A DNA stretch of 16,654 bases, taken from Isohypsibius dastychi. Its lineage: Eukaryota; Tardigrada; Eutardigrada; Parachela; Isohypsibiidae. Below the pieces are notes generated by a model that did not search any database, had not been told where the DNA came from, and worked only from the letters and a program-made list of their open reading frames with translations. The stretch is from assembly GCA_034696485.1 (NCBI GenBank), contig JAQIWT010000656.1, positions 1-16,654 on the forward strand, read 5' to 3'. This document shows, piece by piece, positions 1 through 8,534 of the stretch. The translations under genes were made by a program, and so were the position numbers. Position 1 is the first letter of the stretch. Every line of letters begins with the position of its first letter.

Positions 1-1328
<1,328 letters not shown>

Positions 1329-1368
1329 GGAACATGGTGTACTTTCATCCCACGTTTCTCTCTTGGTA

Positions 1369-1374
1369 ATTAAA
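1369..1374 (+). terminator. Polyadenylation signal (ATTAAA) for the Smad gene
   Basis: ATTAAA lies 41 bases after the Smad stop codon, followed by T-rich sequence. It is the first good signal downstream of the gene. Position and motif support it, but the cleavage site itself cannot be seen. Confidence 0.5.
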
Positions 1375-1436
1375 TAAGTAATGTAAATTCTAGTTTTGGT
1401 TTATTAGTTGGGTTGGCTGATTTTTTGTTCGGCGAA

Positions 1437-1468
1437 GCAGCATGAATTGTACGTTCAATGCATGCTGC
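1437..1468. repeat. Near-perfect 32-base palindrome
   Basis: The left arm GCAGCATGAATTGTAC and the right arm GTTCAATGCATGCTGC are reverse complements at 14 of 16 positions, with no spacer. The outer 8 bases match perfectly. It could form a short hairpin or cruciform between two convergent genes. It is too short for a microRNA precursor. No function can be assigned. Confidence 0.6.
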
Positions 1469-1671
1469 TGCAGTAATTACGCACTTGTTTCGCTTTTTCC
1501 CCCCATTACCATGACATGTTCCCTGTATTAGTACTAATTAGTGCGGGGTTTATTACTTTTGGAATCAGATTTTGGTGATTTGCTGCGAATCTTTTTTGGC
1601 GCCGGTCTTTCGAGGGGAACCGGCTGGAATGTTCTTTTGGAATGTACTTTTATGGAGAATTTGATTTTTTG

Positions 1672-1677
1672 TTTATT
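1672..1677 (-). terminator. Polyadenylation signal (AATAAA, minus strand) for the Thr-rich protein gene
   Basis: TTTATT on the plus strand reads AATAAA on the minus strand, about 285 bases after the stop codon of the gene at 1961-3647. A second copy lies at 1549-1554 and could serve instead. Confidence 0.4.
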
Positions 1678-1960
1678 TTGTTGTGTTTGATAAAATGTTG
1701 TTGTTGGTTCTGGAGTTCGGAAACTTCCAGTTTGGTACTGGACGTGTTAGCTTTGGAATTTTGTCAAGGGTTCACTGTACCACTATTTTTCTGGTTGAGG
1801 AAAAGTCTGAAACAACATTTTATCCGAAACTTCGTTTTTCATTTTCCGCTGGATATTTGTATTCATCGAATTCAACGACTTGGAATTCAAGAGCTTGAGC
1901 CTGTTACTTTCAGTAAGTGGTTAAAAAGGAGAACAAGAACAGCGATCTTTGACTGAGAAA

Positions 1961-3647
1961 TTAGTACATTCGACGCAGTGGGTGGCGCTTTCTGGGCTCC
2001 GGTGAGAAGGTCTTGTTGTTATTAAAAGTATGAAAAACAATGAGATTATTCTCGGTTGCAGAATGACTTGATGTCGATGATGTAGACCTATGGGTTCCTG
2101 GCGTCATTGTGGTTGTCGGGCTGCTTGGCGTCAGAACCTCATCTTCTAGCAATAGTACTTTGTATCCATGTTTTGTTGAATTACTGGAATGAAATGTCGA
2201 AGTTGAATTCAGCGTTGTTTTTGGCGGATCAGTCGTGTTGAACATCTTTTCTGGAAGAAAGGTCACCAAAGTCGATTCGTTGGAGAACGTTGAGTTGAAC
2301 TGCAGAATCGATCTGACGTCGTTGTTCTGGCCAGTATGAGGCAAAGTTTCGTTCATGTAGACAAGAGTCTGGTTGTTTGACTCGATGATGTCTGGTTTGA
2401 CAGTTTCCGCGAATATTGTGCAGGAGGTCTCCGTACAGTTCTCCGAAAAGTCGGACATGTTCGTAGTTCGAACCATCGTTGCATTCAACGTGAAATTGTT
2501 GTTTGACGTCATGATTATCGTTGTATTCACTACATCCGAGGAATTCAGAGGTGTTGTTGTTGTGGAAGAAAAGTTCAGGTTCGCCGTGGAGTTCTGCGGG
2601 GTCTCCGTGGTTTCCCAAGTTGTGGTGGTTTTTGTTGTTCGAAGACGTGTTGTAGAAGACTTTTGAGTCGTTATAGTACTCGAAGATTTGAATGTGGAGC
2701 TGTAATACTTGGAGGGAAAGGTATTTGGTTTCAGTGTTGTGGTTTTTGGTTCGCCGGGCGGAACGCATCGGAAACCTGTATGGTTGAAGAGGTGTTTGAA
2801 TGAATATGATGGGAAAGTGTTACGAGGTCAATAAGACAGTTTACCTTCGGTAATGGATCCCTCATATCGACTGCTCCATGAGGTGTTGTTGGAGCACTCG
2901 ATCTCTGTCAGGTTCAAACATATCGGGCGTGTTGCAACACAAGTGAAGGTCTTGTTTGATGCGTAGAAAGCGCAACTGGCCAGAGTCACCCGTTTGGTCG
3001 CATTTGTATCAATTACAGGACTGCCGTGAATTATACCTGAAATTCGTAAAACATGAAATTGGAATCAGAACTCACAGTAACGGTTTTCGGGCTAACCGAA
3101 ATACTTTGTTACTTGGTGAAATATTTAATTCAGACTAGAGACCGTACAGTAAAACTAACTTTCGAACCGGTTGCAATTAAGTTCTGTGTTTATATTACTC
3201 TTACTATGTTATTGATTTAATGTTTGTGAGATATTTTCCGCTATTAAATAGACCTTTGAGATTGTTTAAGCTAGACGATTCAATAGATTTGCAATGACTC
3301 TTCTTAGATCGAATGATTTTTTACCATCTTCAATAGCCCAGTTCCGTCTCTTGATCCCCTGGACACTTTTGCAAGGTGGAAGAAGTGTGGAATTGTGATT
3401 CGAGCGATGTGATCGCGCCACTTCGAAGCACTCCTTGCATCCCATTGCGCCATCCGAATAATAATGGCATAAAGTTGCTACTAATTTTCCTGGATCATTC
3501 CTGCCTCCTCTTTTCGTCGCTTTCCCTGTGAAATATTCTAGATCCATGATCATCCAAACAAACAGCTGGAAAATTTGTAGGAAACTCACCGCAGTAGCTG
3601 AAAGAAATCAAAACAAAGAGAAAGGTCAAGGCAGTACTAAAAAACAT
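1961..3647 (-). CDS. Secreted Ser/Thr/Asn-rich, heavily N-glycosylated protein, mucin-like
   Basis: Four exons on the minus strand: 3647-3590, 3525-3325, 3036-2845 and 2775-1961, giving 421 residues. All introns (64, 288, 69 bases) are GT-AG and all split a codon after base 1, so the frames agree throughout. The product starts with a clear signal peptide (MFFSTALTFLFVLISFSYC). Two cysteine-containing segments follow, one per exon: about residues 30-65 with four Cys and about 100-150 with five. The last ~270 residues are dominated by Thr, Ser and Asn, with over 20 N-x-S/T sequons in the whole protein, and end in a basic tail (EPRKRHPLRRMY). No transmembrane segment is evident, so export is inferred. 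An upstream in-frame ATG at 3689 would bury the signal peptide; 3647 is preferred. If the 288-base intron were retained, exon 2 would read to a stop at 3266. The family is not recognised; a surface mucin or extracellular house/cuticle protein is possible. Confidence 0.75.
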
Positions 3648-4404
3648 TTCTGTTTCCAGTCGAAAAATTACGGCGAGGATTTTAATCAAATATAGTCAGC
3701 TCTAGGTCCATTTCCAAAAATAAATAAGCAGATGTCAAGAGGCCAGTTCTCTCTGTTGGTGTTGATGGCTTTTATATTGGTTATTTTAGAGCAGGTGAAT
3801 TAGGCGGGTTGGACCCTATGACTTGGTGATATGACCATGACTTTGAAGATGATAATTCAAAAACTCGAGAGGGGAAGATTACCAGGTGCAGACAGTTTAG
3901 ATCACTTATACATTCGTCCTTCTTCACGCGGTCTCATCAAATTCAACAACTCATTAATTCATCGTCTTTTTTCGGTGAAATACTGAAAATATTGAATGAA
4001 ATACCATCTTTGATGGTATCGATGATTGAGATGATCTCGTTGAGCAGAAAGATCAATCAAAATTTTGTTGTGGCCACGGCTCCGGCAGACTGTAAAATGA
4101 CCCAAATTGAATTTTACTGGGGGTTGTTAAACAGGATTTAATACATAGATTGAGGTGAGTAATGCACCCAGTATTTCCACAATGCAGGCAAAGTTCCTAA
4201 ATATTGGCAAAAGACAGCCTGATGGAACCTGTTGCGTTAATGCCGCAGCCGTACATTTGTGGTAAAGCAGGAACCCGGTTCTCTTATCAAGATCGAAACT
4301 TGAAAAGATACCATCAGTGTTAAATTCGTCTGTACAGAACATACACTGTAGTTGTTTTTTCTAAATTTTCCACACCGAATTTGAAGGTTTTTCTGCGTTT
4401 GAAG
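3648..4404. promoter_or_regulatory. Shared upstream region between the Thr-rich protein gene and the sulfatase gene
   Basis: About 750 bases between two divergent start codons, so it should hold both promoters. I see no TATA box that I would defend. There is a short perfect hairpin at 4001-4019 (ATACCATC, three-base loop, GATGGTAT). AG dinucleotides just upstream of the ATG at 3647 (GGAAACAG, then AA before ATG) could be a spliced-leader acceptor if the species trans-splices. The open frames here are unconvincing. Confidence 0.4.
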
Positions 4405-5628
4405 ATGAACCATCCGCGCGCAGCTTTTATGGCGCTCATCTGGTGTTTCCTCTCCGGCGACGCAAAACGTCCCAATATTGTTCTAATATTAGCTGACGAT
4501 TTGGTAAGAATTTCTCGAGTTTTTCTCTTTATCGCCCCAAATAATCTTTCAGGTGTTTTTTGCAGGGGTTTGATGATGTTGGATTTCATGGATCAACACA
4601 AGTATCCACTCCAAACATCGACAGACTGGCTGGCGAAGGAATCATTTTCAATCGCTTCTACGCGCAATCGCTTTGCACACCATCACGGTCTGCTTTGATG
4701 ACAGCCAAGTACCCGTTTCGAATTGGTAATTTCCGACAGCCTTGACCAACACAACTTGGTAATAACTGATTTGTATTATTTTTCATTGATTGTGGCTGGG
4801 TGTTTTTAGGCATGCAGTCCGAGCCGATCAAACCTGGCGACCCATGGGGACTACCGCTTTCGGAGAAGATTATGCCTGAGTATTTCAAAGAGGTCGGCTA
4901 TTCAACACACATGATCGGAAAGGTGCGAAAACCAATGGTGCTGGACGTATAGTGTATGAACGAATATTGTGACCAGCTTTTTTTCCAGCACAGTGGCATT
5001 TGGGCGAACACAAAAAAGCGTTTTATCCTTGTAAGTAATGTATTCATTTGATGGTGAAGCAGCAATTAATGATGAGTTTTTAGCAAGCAGAGGGTTTGAC
5101 TCATTTGTTGGAACGCCTGGTGGAGGAATGGATTATCACACTTATAACTTTCGTGAGGTAATCCGTGAATATAAAATGTGAAGGTTGAATTTCGCGGATG
5201 ACCAATTTTTAAGATTGAACATTTTGAATAAAGCTGCAGATATATGTATCCTTAAATATTTCATGGTCTTTGCTGTTTTCGGTTAGAGAAAAGCTTTTTT
5301 CGAGAAAAGAAAGAGATCCAGGCTGATGTTTGTGGTTGTTATTTTAAATTCCGACCGCGAATTCATGGGTAATGTTCTGAGTATTTTCAGGGTTACACAC
5401 TTTATAATGGGAGCTCCGTTTTGCGTCTTGCTTTGAACGATTCTTCGTACGCAACTGACAAGTTCGCGGACTGGGCTGAGGATGTAATAGCAAACCAAGA
5501 GGTAATTATTACATACTGTTCACCCAGGGCTTCGTTGAAGTAACTTCCAGCAAATAATGAGCAAACTTTTAACCGAGGAAAGATTTTGGGAATTGGCAGA
5601 AAATAGCTGGATTTTGGAAATGCTGTAA
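4405..5628 (+). CDS. Arylsulfatase-type sulfatase, short form lacking the C-terminal half
   Basis: Seven exons: 4405-4503, 4566-4725, 4810-4922, 4994-5030, 5084-5157, 5391-5501 and 5551-5628, giving 223 residues. Introns are 49-233 bases, GT-AG, with phases agreeing. A short signal peptide (MNHPRAAFMALIWCFLSGDA) is followed by KRPNIVLILADDLGFDDVGF, the usual start of the sulfatase fold with metal-binding Asp. CTPSRSALMT is the C-x-P-S-R signature whose Cys becomes formylglycine, the nucleophile for sulfate ester hydrolysis. GKWHLG, with catalytic Lys and His, and RGFDSFVG follow, as in arylsulfatases B/I/J. After the sixth exon the family would continue for about 300 residues, including the D-N-G metal ligands. 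Here a 49-base intron leads to 26 unrelated codons, TAA, and AATAAA 100 bases on. The missing ligands make a normal enzyme unlikely: a truncated paralogue or pseudogene is likelier. The acceptor of exon 4 has two AGs five bases apart (4988, 4993); only the second keeps the frame. Confidence 0.85.
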
Positions 5629-5727
5629 CCGCTCAATGAGATTCAAGCTATTTTCGTTCTAAACTTCCTGAAAATAGACTAAATGCTGTTGAGAGTTTGG
5701 TAAGTACCTGCTAGAAAATTCTAGCTA

Positions 5728-5733
5728 AATAAA
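5728..5733 (+). terminator. Polyadenylation signal (AATAAA) after the short sulfatase
   Basis: AATAAA lies 100 bases after the proposed stop at 5626-5628 and before the 3' end of the opposing gene. It supports the view that the sulfatase transcript really ends here rather than continuing across the minus-strand gene. Confidence 0.5.
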
Positions 5734-5786
5734 GGTAATCCTCAAGGTGCCGAATCGAGCAAATTAATATCAAACAACAGCATTTT

Positions 5787-5792
5787 TTTAAT
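5787..5792 (-). terminator. Possible polyadenylation signal (ATTAAA, minus strand)
   Basis: TTTAAT on the plus strand reads ATTAAA on the minus strand, about 205 bases after the stop of the gene at 5998-7806. The stretch 5734-5997 is otherwise overlapping 3'-untranslated sequence of two convergent genes, with no other feature visible. Confidence 0.3.
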
Positions 5793-5997
5793 CCAGCAAC
5801 GGTACAAAAATGGATCACAATTCTAATCAGAAAAAAGGCGCGATCCGTAGCGTAAACGTTAAAAAACAGGACGGAATGGAGTAATGGAAAAATAAACTCG
5901 AAACCGAAAGTGACCACGACTGGAAATAGATGAGACATGAGTATGCTAATTAGGGCAAGATAACGATCGGCAAGACGGACTGCAGTTAACTGACCAT

Positions 5998-7806
5998 TCA
6001 TTCTTGATCGTCTTCTGGCTCTGAAGAATCGGTCTTTTCCTCGGAATCGGTGCTGCTGCTGTCCTCGCTGTCTTCATCTGATGACTCGATGTCGCGCAAA
6101 TGGGACGGTTTATCGGCATTCTTCTTCTTCTTCTCCTCTGCTCGGATCTTTTGCTGAGCAGTCTTGATGGTTTGATGCCAGTTGGTGAACTTTCGCAGAA
6201 TTTCATGCATGTCCGGAATCGTTCGATTTTCCCCCACCTTGCTTCCAGCGATAACCCAGTGTTCGGAGACGTACTTGATGGTCAGTTCTGAAAGAAAGAA
6301 ATCGTGTTATTCCAGCTGTGCTCAAATTGCTACATCTTGATCTTCTGCCTCGATATCTGCTTCAAATTATTCACCTTGGACAAATTCGCGTTTGTCTTTC
6401 AGCGCCTCCGGAAACTTTGTTGCTTTCAACTTTCCTAATTTGCGGAGCTCATTTGCGAACACTTTCTTAGCCGCCATGGAGAGAAAGTTTCCCCATTTAG
6501 GTCGTTTTGCATAACTCTTCATATATCCATCCCACATTGCCGAGGTGATTTTTCGCTTCTAAAAAGAAAAACATTCTTGAGGTCAATGAATATTCGTCTT
6601 GTGACAAAAATTAATTAAGCAGCCCATAAGCACCATTATCCCCTCTTGAAATTCAACAACCCCAAATTCAACCGGCATTTCAGACTCACCTTTTTCTTTT
6701 CCTTTTTCCTTTCCACAGCTTCACCATCGTCGGCAAATGCTTTCCGAAAAGAACGACGACATTTCTTGCGGTTCAGCATATAATTATCCTTCTCTTCCAA
6801 GCGCTCTTCCACCTGCCTCTCGCGATGATCCAGAATACTATATGCCTCGTCGAATTGCGCCTGCATATCTCGCTAGAAAATAAATAGAACAATGAATTTC
6901 AAGCTTGAATGATCGTAAAGCAAGGAGACTTAATTGTCAAAATTTCTCATTTAGAAAATATACATAGAATATAAATATGGAGATTTCAAACCAATCGCAG
7001 CGCACTATTCACCTTATCTGGCCAGTAATCTCCGTGATATCCAGAATAGCCCGGTTCTCCATATGGACGGTATCCCTTCGGGTTTGGCGGATAATTCGGG
7101 TGTAGCGGATAAAACGAAGATGGTCCCGGCGGTGGAAAATAAGCACCAGGAAAACGTGTTGGTGCTGCATGGACAGGAATTGGAGATCCATCCAGAACTG
7201 CAGCCGACGTGGTGAAGACACCTGCCAAAGACGGGATCGGGGTTTCGGCGCTTTTCGATGGTGCAACATTCTCCGGAACAGCAGCTGAAATTTCCTACGA
7301 AAATTTATGCTGGCATTACAGATATGATATCATATTTCCAAAGAAGACTGCTTGCCTTCGGAATTGATGGCTCAACAGGTGCGTCCTCGCGCGATTCGAC
7401 AACTGGTGTCTTGGCTTTCTGCTGCTCCTAAGAAACGCATCAAACGAGTTCAAAAACCATATGACCTATCTGAGAAAAAACTCACTTGAATGAACTTTTC
7501 CGCTTCCTTGATTAATTTGGCGTTGAGCTTCGGTTCGGTGATGGCTTCTTCAACCTCCTTCTTGGTTTTCCCTGAACAAACTTCTGAAAGCTTGATAGTA
7601 AAAAAGTATCAGCACTTACGAGAAAAATATTTCACGACAACGGCTGGAACCTGACTTTCAGATTTCCCAAACTTGGTCATTCGGATGTCTCCAACGTCGA
7701 TTTTCGCAGCCTGATCCACAAATTTCGTTGCAGTGATGACTCCCAGTTTGGGTTTCGGGTCATTGTGATAAAAAACAACGTAAGCCGTAGGGATATCCTT
7801 CCCCAT
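5998..7806 (-). CDS. Unidentified probable nuclear protein with Pro/Tyr-rich middle, possible BEN-like segment and acidic tail
   Basis: Seven exons on the minus strand: 7806-7620, 7571-7486, 7427-7356, 7294-7013, 6872-6690, 6558-6375 and 6287-5998, giving 427 residues. Introns are 48-140 bases and all phases agree. The intron at 7355-7295 starts with GC (CCGAAG then GCAAGC), the only non-GT donor I had to accept. Residues 1-65 look like a small beta-rich domain (TAYVVFYHND, then KLGVITATKF). Residues ~116-209 are low complexity, rich in Pro, Tyr and Gly (FPPPGPSSFYPLHPNYPPN). Residues ~210-270 are charged and probably coiled-coil. Residues ~271-345 (KWGNFLSMAAKKVFANELRK onward, to EHWVIAGS) have a spacing reminiscent of a BEN domain, but this is weak. 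The C-terminus has a Lys run and then an Asp/Glu/Ser tail with casein-kinase-2-like sites. A chromatin or transcription role is inferred only from this composition. Confidence 0.75.
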
Positions 7807-8100
7807 TTTGAAGCTGCCGAATGAAGAAAAGATGGCAAAAAGGGAATTTGGCGCAAACGAAGAATAAAGTTAACGCAGCAAGGCAAATAATAACGACTGA
7901 TCTCCTCTGCCTTGGGCAAAGAATTCATGAGCAAACAAACAGACAAAGAGGAAAGAGGCGCATATAGACGCGGGAAATATTGAACTGTAAAATTACACAG
8001 AGCAGAGAGAAAACATGTGTGCGCTTGATCTCTCTGATTCAGTAACACTTTATGAAATATGGACAAATCATATTCATGGTTTATGGACCAAATAAGTTAA
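7807..8100 (-). promoter_or_regulatory. Upstream region of the gene starting at 7806
   Basis: About 300 bases directly upstream of the minus-strand start codon; probable promoter and 5' leader. An AG (TTCGGCAG) lies 7 bases before the ATG and could be a 5'-leader or spliced-leader acceptor. An open frame at 7677-8066 on the minus strand is mostly a frame-shifted shadow of exon 1. I see no other gene. Confidence 0.35.
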
Positions 8101-8290
8101 CAATCGGCTGCAAAGCCGCCGAGAAAACTCAGTTTAAACGTCCAGCTTAGTGGCTGTATTCCTCGTGTGTTCTCCTGCCTGCCCGGCTCAGAACTCTTGA
8201 GGCGGAGCAGAAGCCAAAGCGGACCAAAAGAGCGTGCAGCTCCGCTCAGTCCATGTGGGCAGACCGACCTGACCCGGAGAGCTGACCTTT
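8101..8290. ncRNA. GC-rich block with nested complementary arms; possible structured RNA gene
   Basis: About 190 bases clearly richer in G and C than their surroundings. Three pairs of arms nest inside one another: GTTCTCC 8169-8175 with GGAGAGC 8276-8282 (one G-U pair), CTGCCC 8179-8184 with GGGCAG 8257-8262, and GCGGAGC 8202-8208 with GCTCCGC 8239-8245. A separate hairpin at 8105-8118 has a 5-base-pair stem CGGCT/AGCCG closing a GCAA tetraloop. Such nesting suggests a rod-shaped RNA. I compared it from memory with SRP RNA, RNase P and MRP RNA, the spliceosomal snRNAs, U3, 5S and tRNA and could not match any. Open frames across it on both strands look non-coding. Strand is undetermined. It could instead be a GC-rich 5' leader or part of a transposon. 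Confidence 0.3.
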
Positions 8291-8348
8291 CGGTGAAGTC
8301 GTACTCCAACTCCAGCATATTTGTAAAAACAAAAGTTTTTAGTATATA

Positions 8349-8504
8349 CTAGTTTTTAGACTTACAGACTTTACTTCTGGATCTATCTGAGATGCGGAAT
8401 TTGTTTTGAATGTAACTGAAGATCAGTTTTGGGAAAGCGTCCAGAAAGAGTACAGTCTCGCATTTCTGATCAAAATCAATCAACGAATGGAATAAAATAA
8501 GCAT
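8349..8504 (-). CDS. Possible small ORF or stray exon, 51 codons
   Basis: Minus-strand ATG at 8504 to TAG at 8349, beginning 31 bases after the stop codon of the transposase-type gene. The middle reads like real protein (KCETVLFLDAFPKLIFSYIQ, then NKFRISDRSRSK), and a possible splice donor GTCTGTAAG follows. It may be chance, a leftover exon, or a small peptide gene. No family is recognised. Confidence 0.2.
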   Translation of the reverse strand: MLILFHSLIDFDQKCETVLFLDAFPKLIFSYIQNKFRISDRSRSKVCKSKN

Positions 8505-8534
8505 GAAAACAAGGTCAGATTCAACAAAATCTAA

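Larger units (their letters stand above)
1329..1960. other. Convergent 3' flanks between the Smad gene and the Thr-rich protein gene
   Basis: About 630 bases between two genes that point at each other. It holds the Smad poly(A) signal, a 32-base near-palindrome at 1437-1468, and AATAAA signals for the minus-strand gene at 1672-1677 and 1549-1554. An open frame of about 100 codons on the plus strand (1642-1956) is rich in Phe, Leu and Cys, matches no family I know and is probably chance opening of T-rich 3'-untranslated sequence. Confidence 0.55.

Noticed and set aside
1642-1956. 104-codon open frame on the plus strand after the Smad gene
   Set aside because: Composition is that of T-rich non-coding DNA (Phe, Leu, Cys, Trp), there is no signal of splicing or family match, and it overlaps the probable 3'-untranslated region of the opposing gene.
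2229-2768. 179-codon minus-strand frame rich in His, Asn and Tyr
   Set aside because: It is an alternative frame of exon 4 of the Thr-rich protein gene; the other frame joins cleanly to a signal-peptide exon.
3077-3091. A 16-base micro-exon between a TTTCGGTTAG acceptor and a GTGAGT donor in the Thr-rich protein gene
   Set aside because: Its phase does not match the preceding exon, whereas direct joining of 3325 to 3036 restores the frame.
8101-8290. SRP (7SL) RNA, suggested by CGGAGCAG at 8203-8210
   Set aside because: The conserved GGAAA-type tetraloop of helix 8 is absent in front of it, and that segment pairs better with GCTCCGC at 8239-8245.
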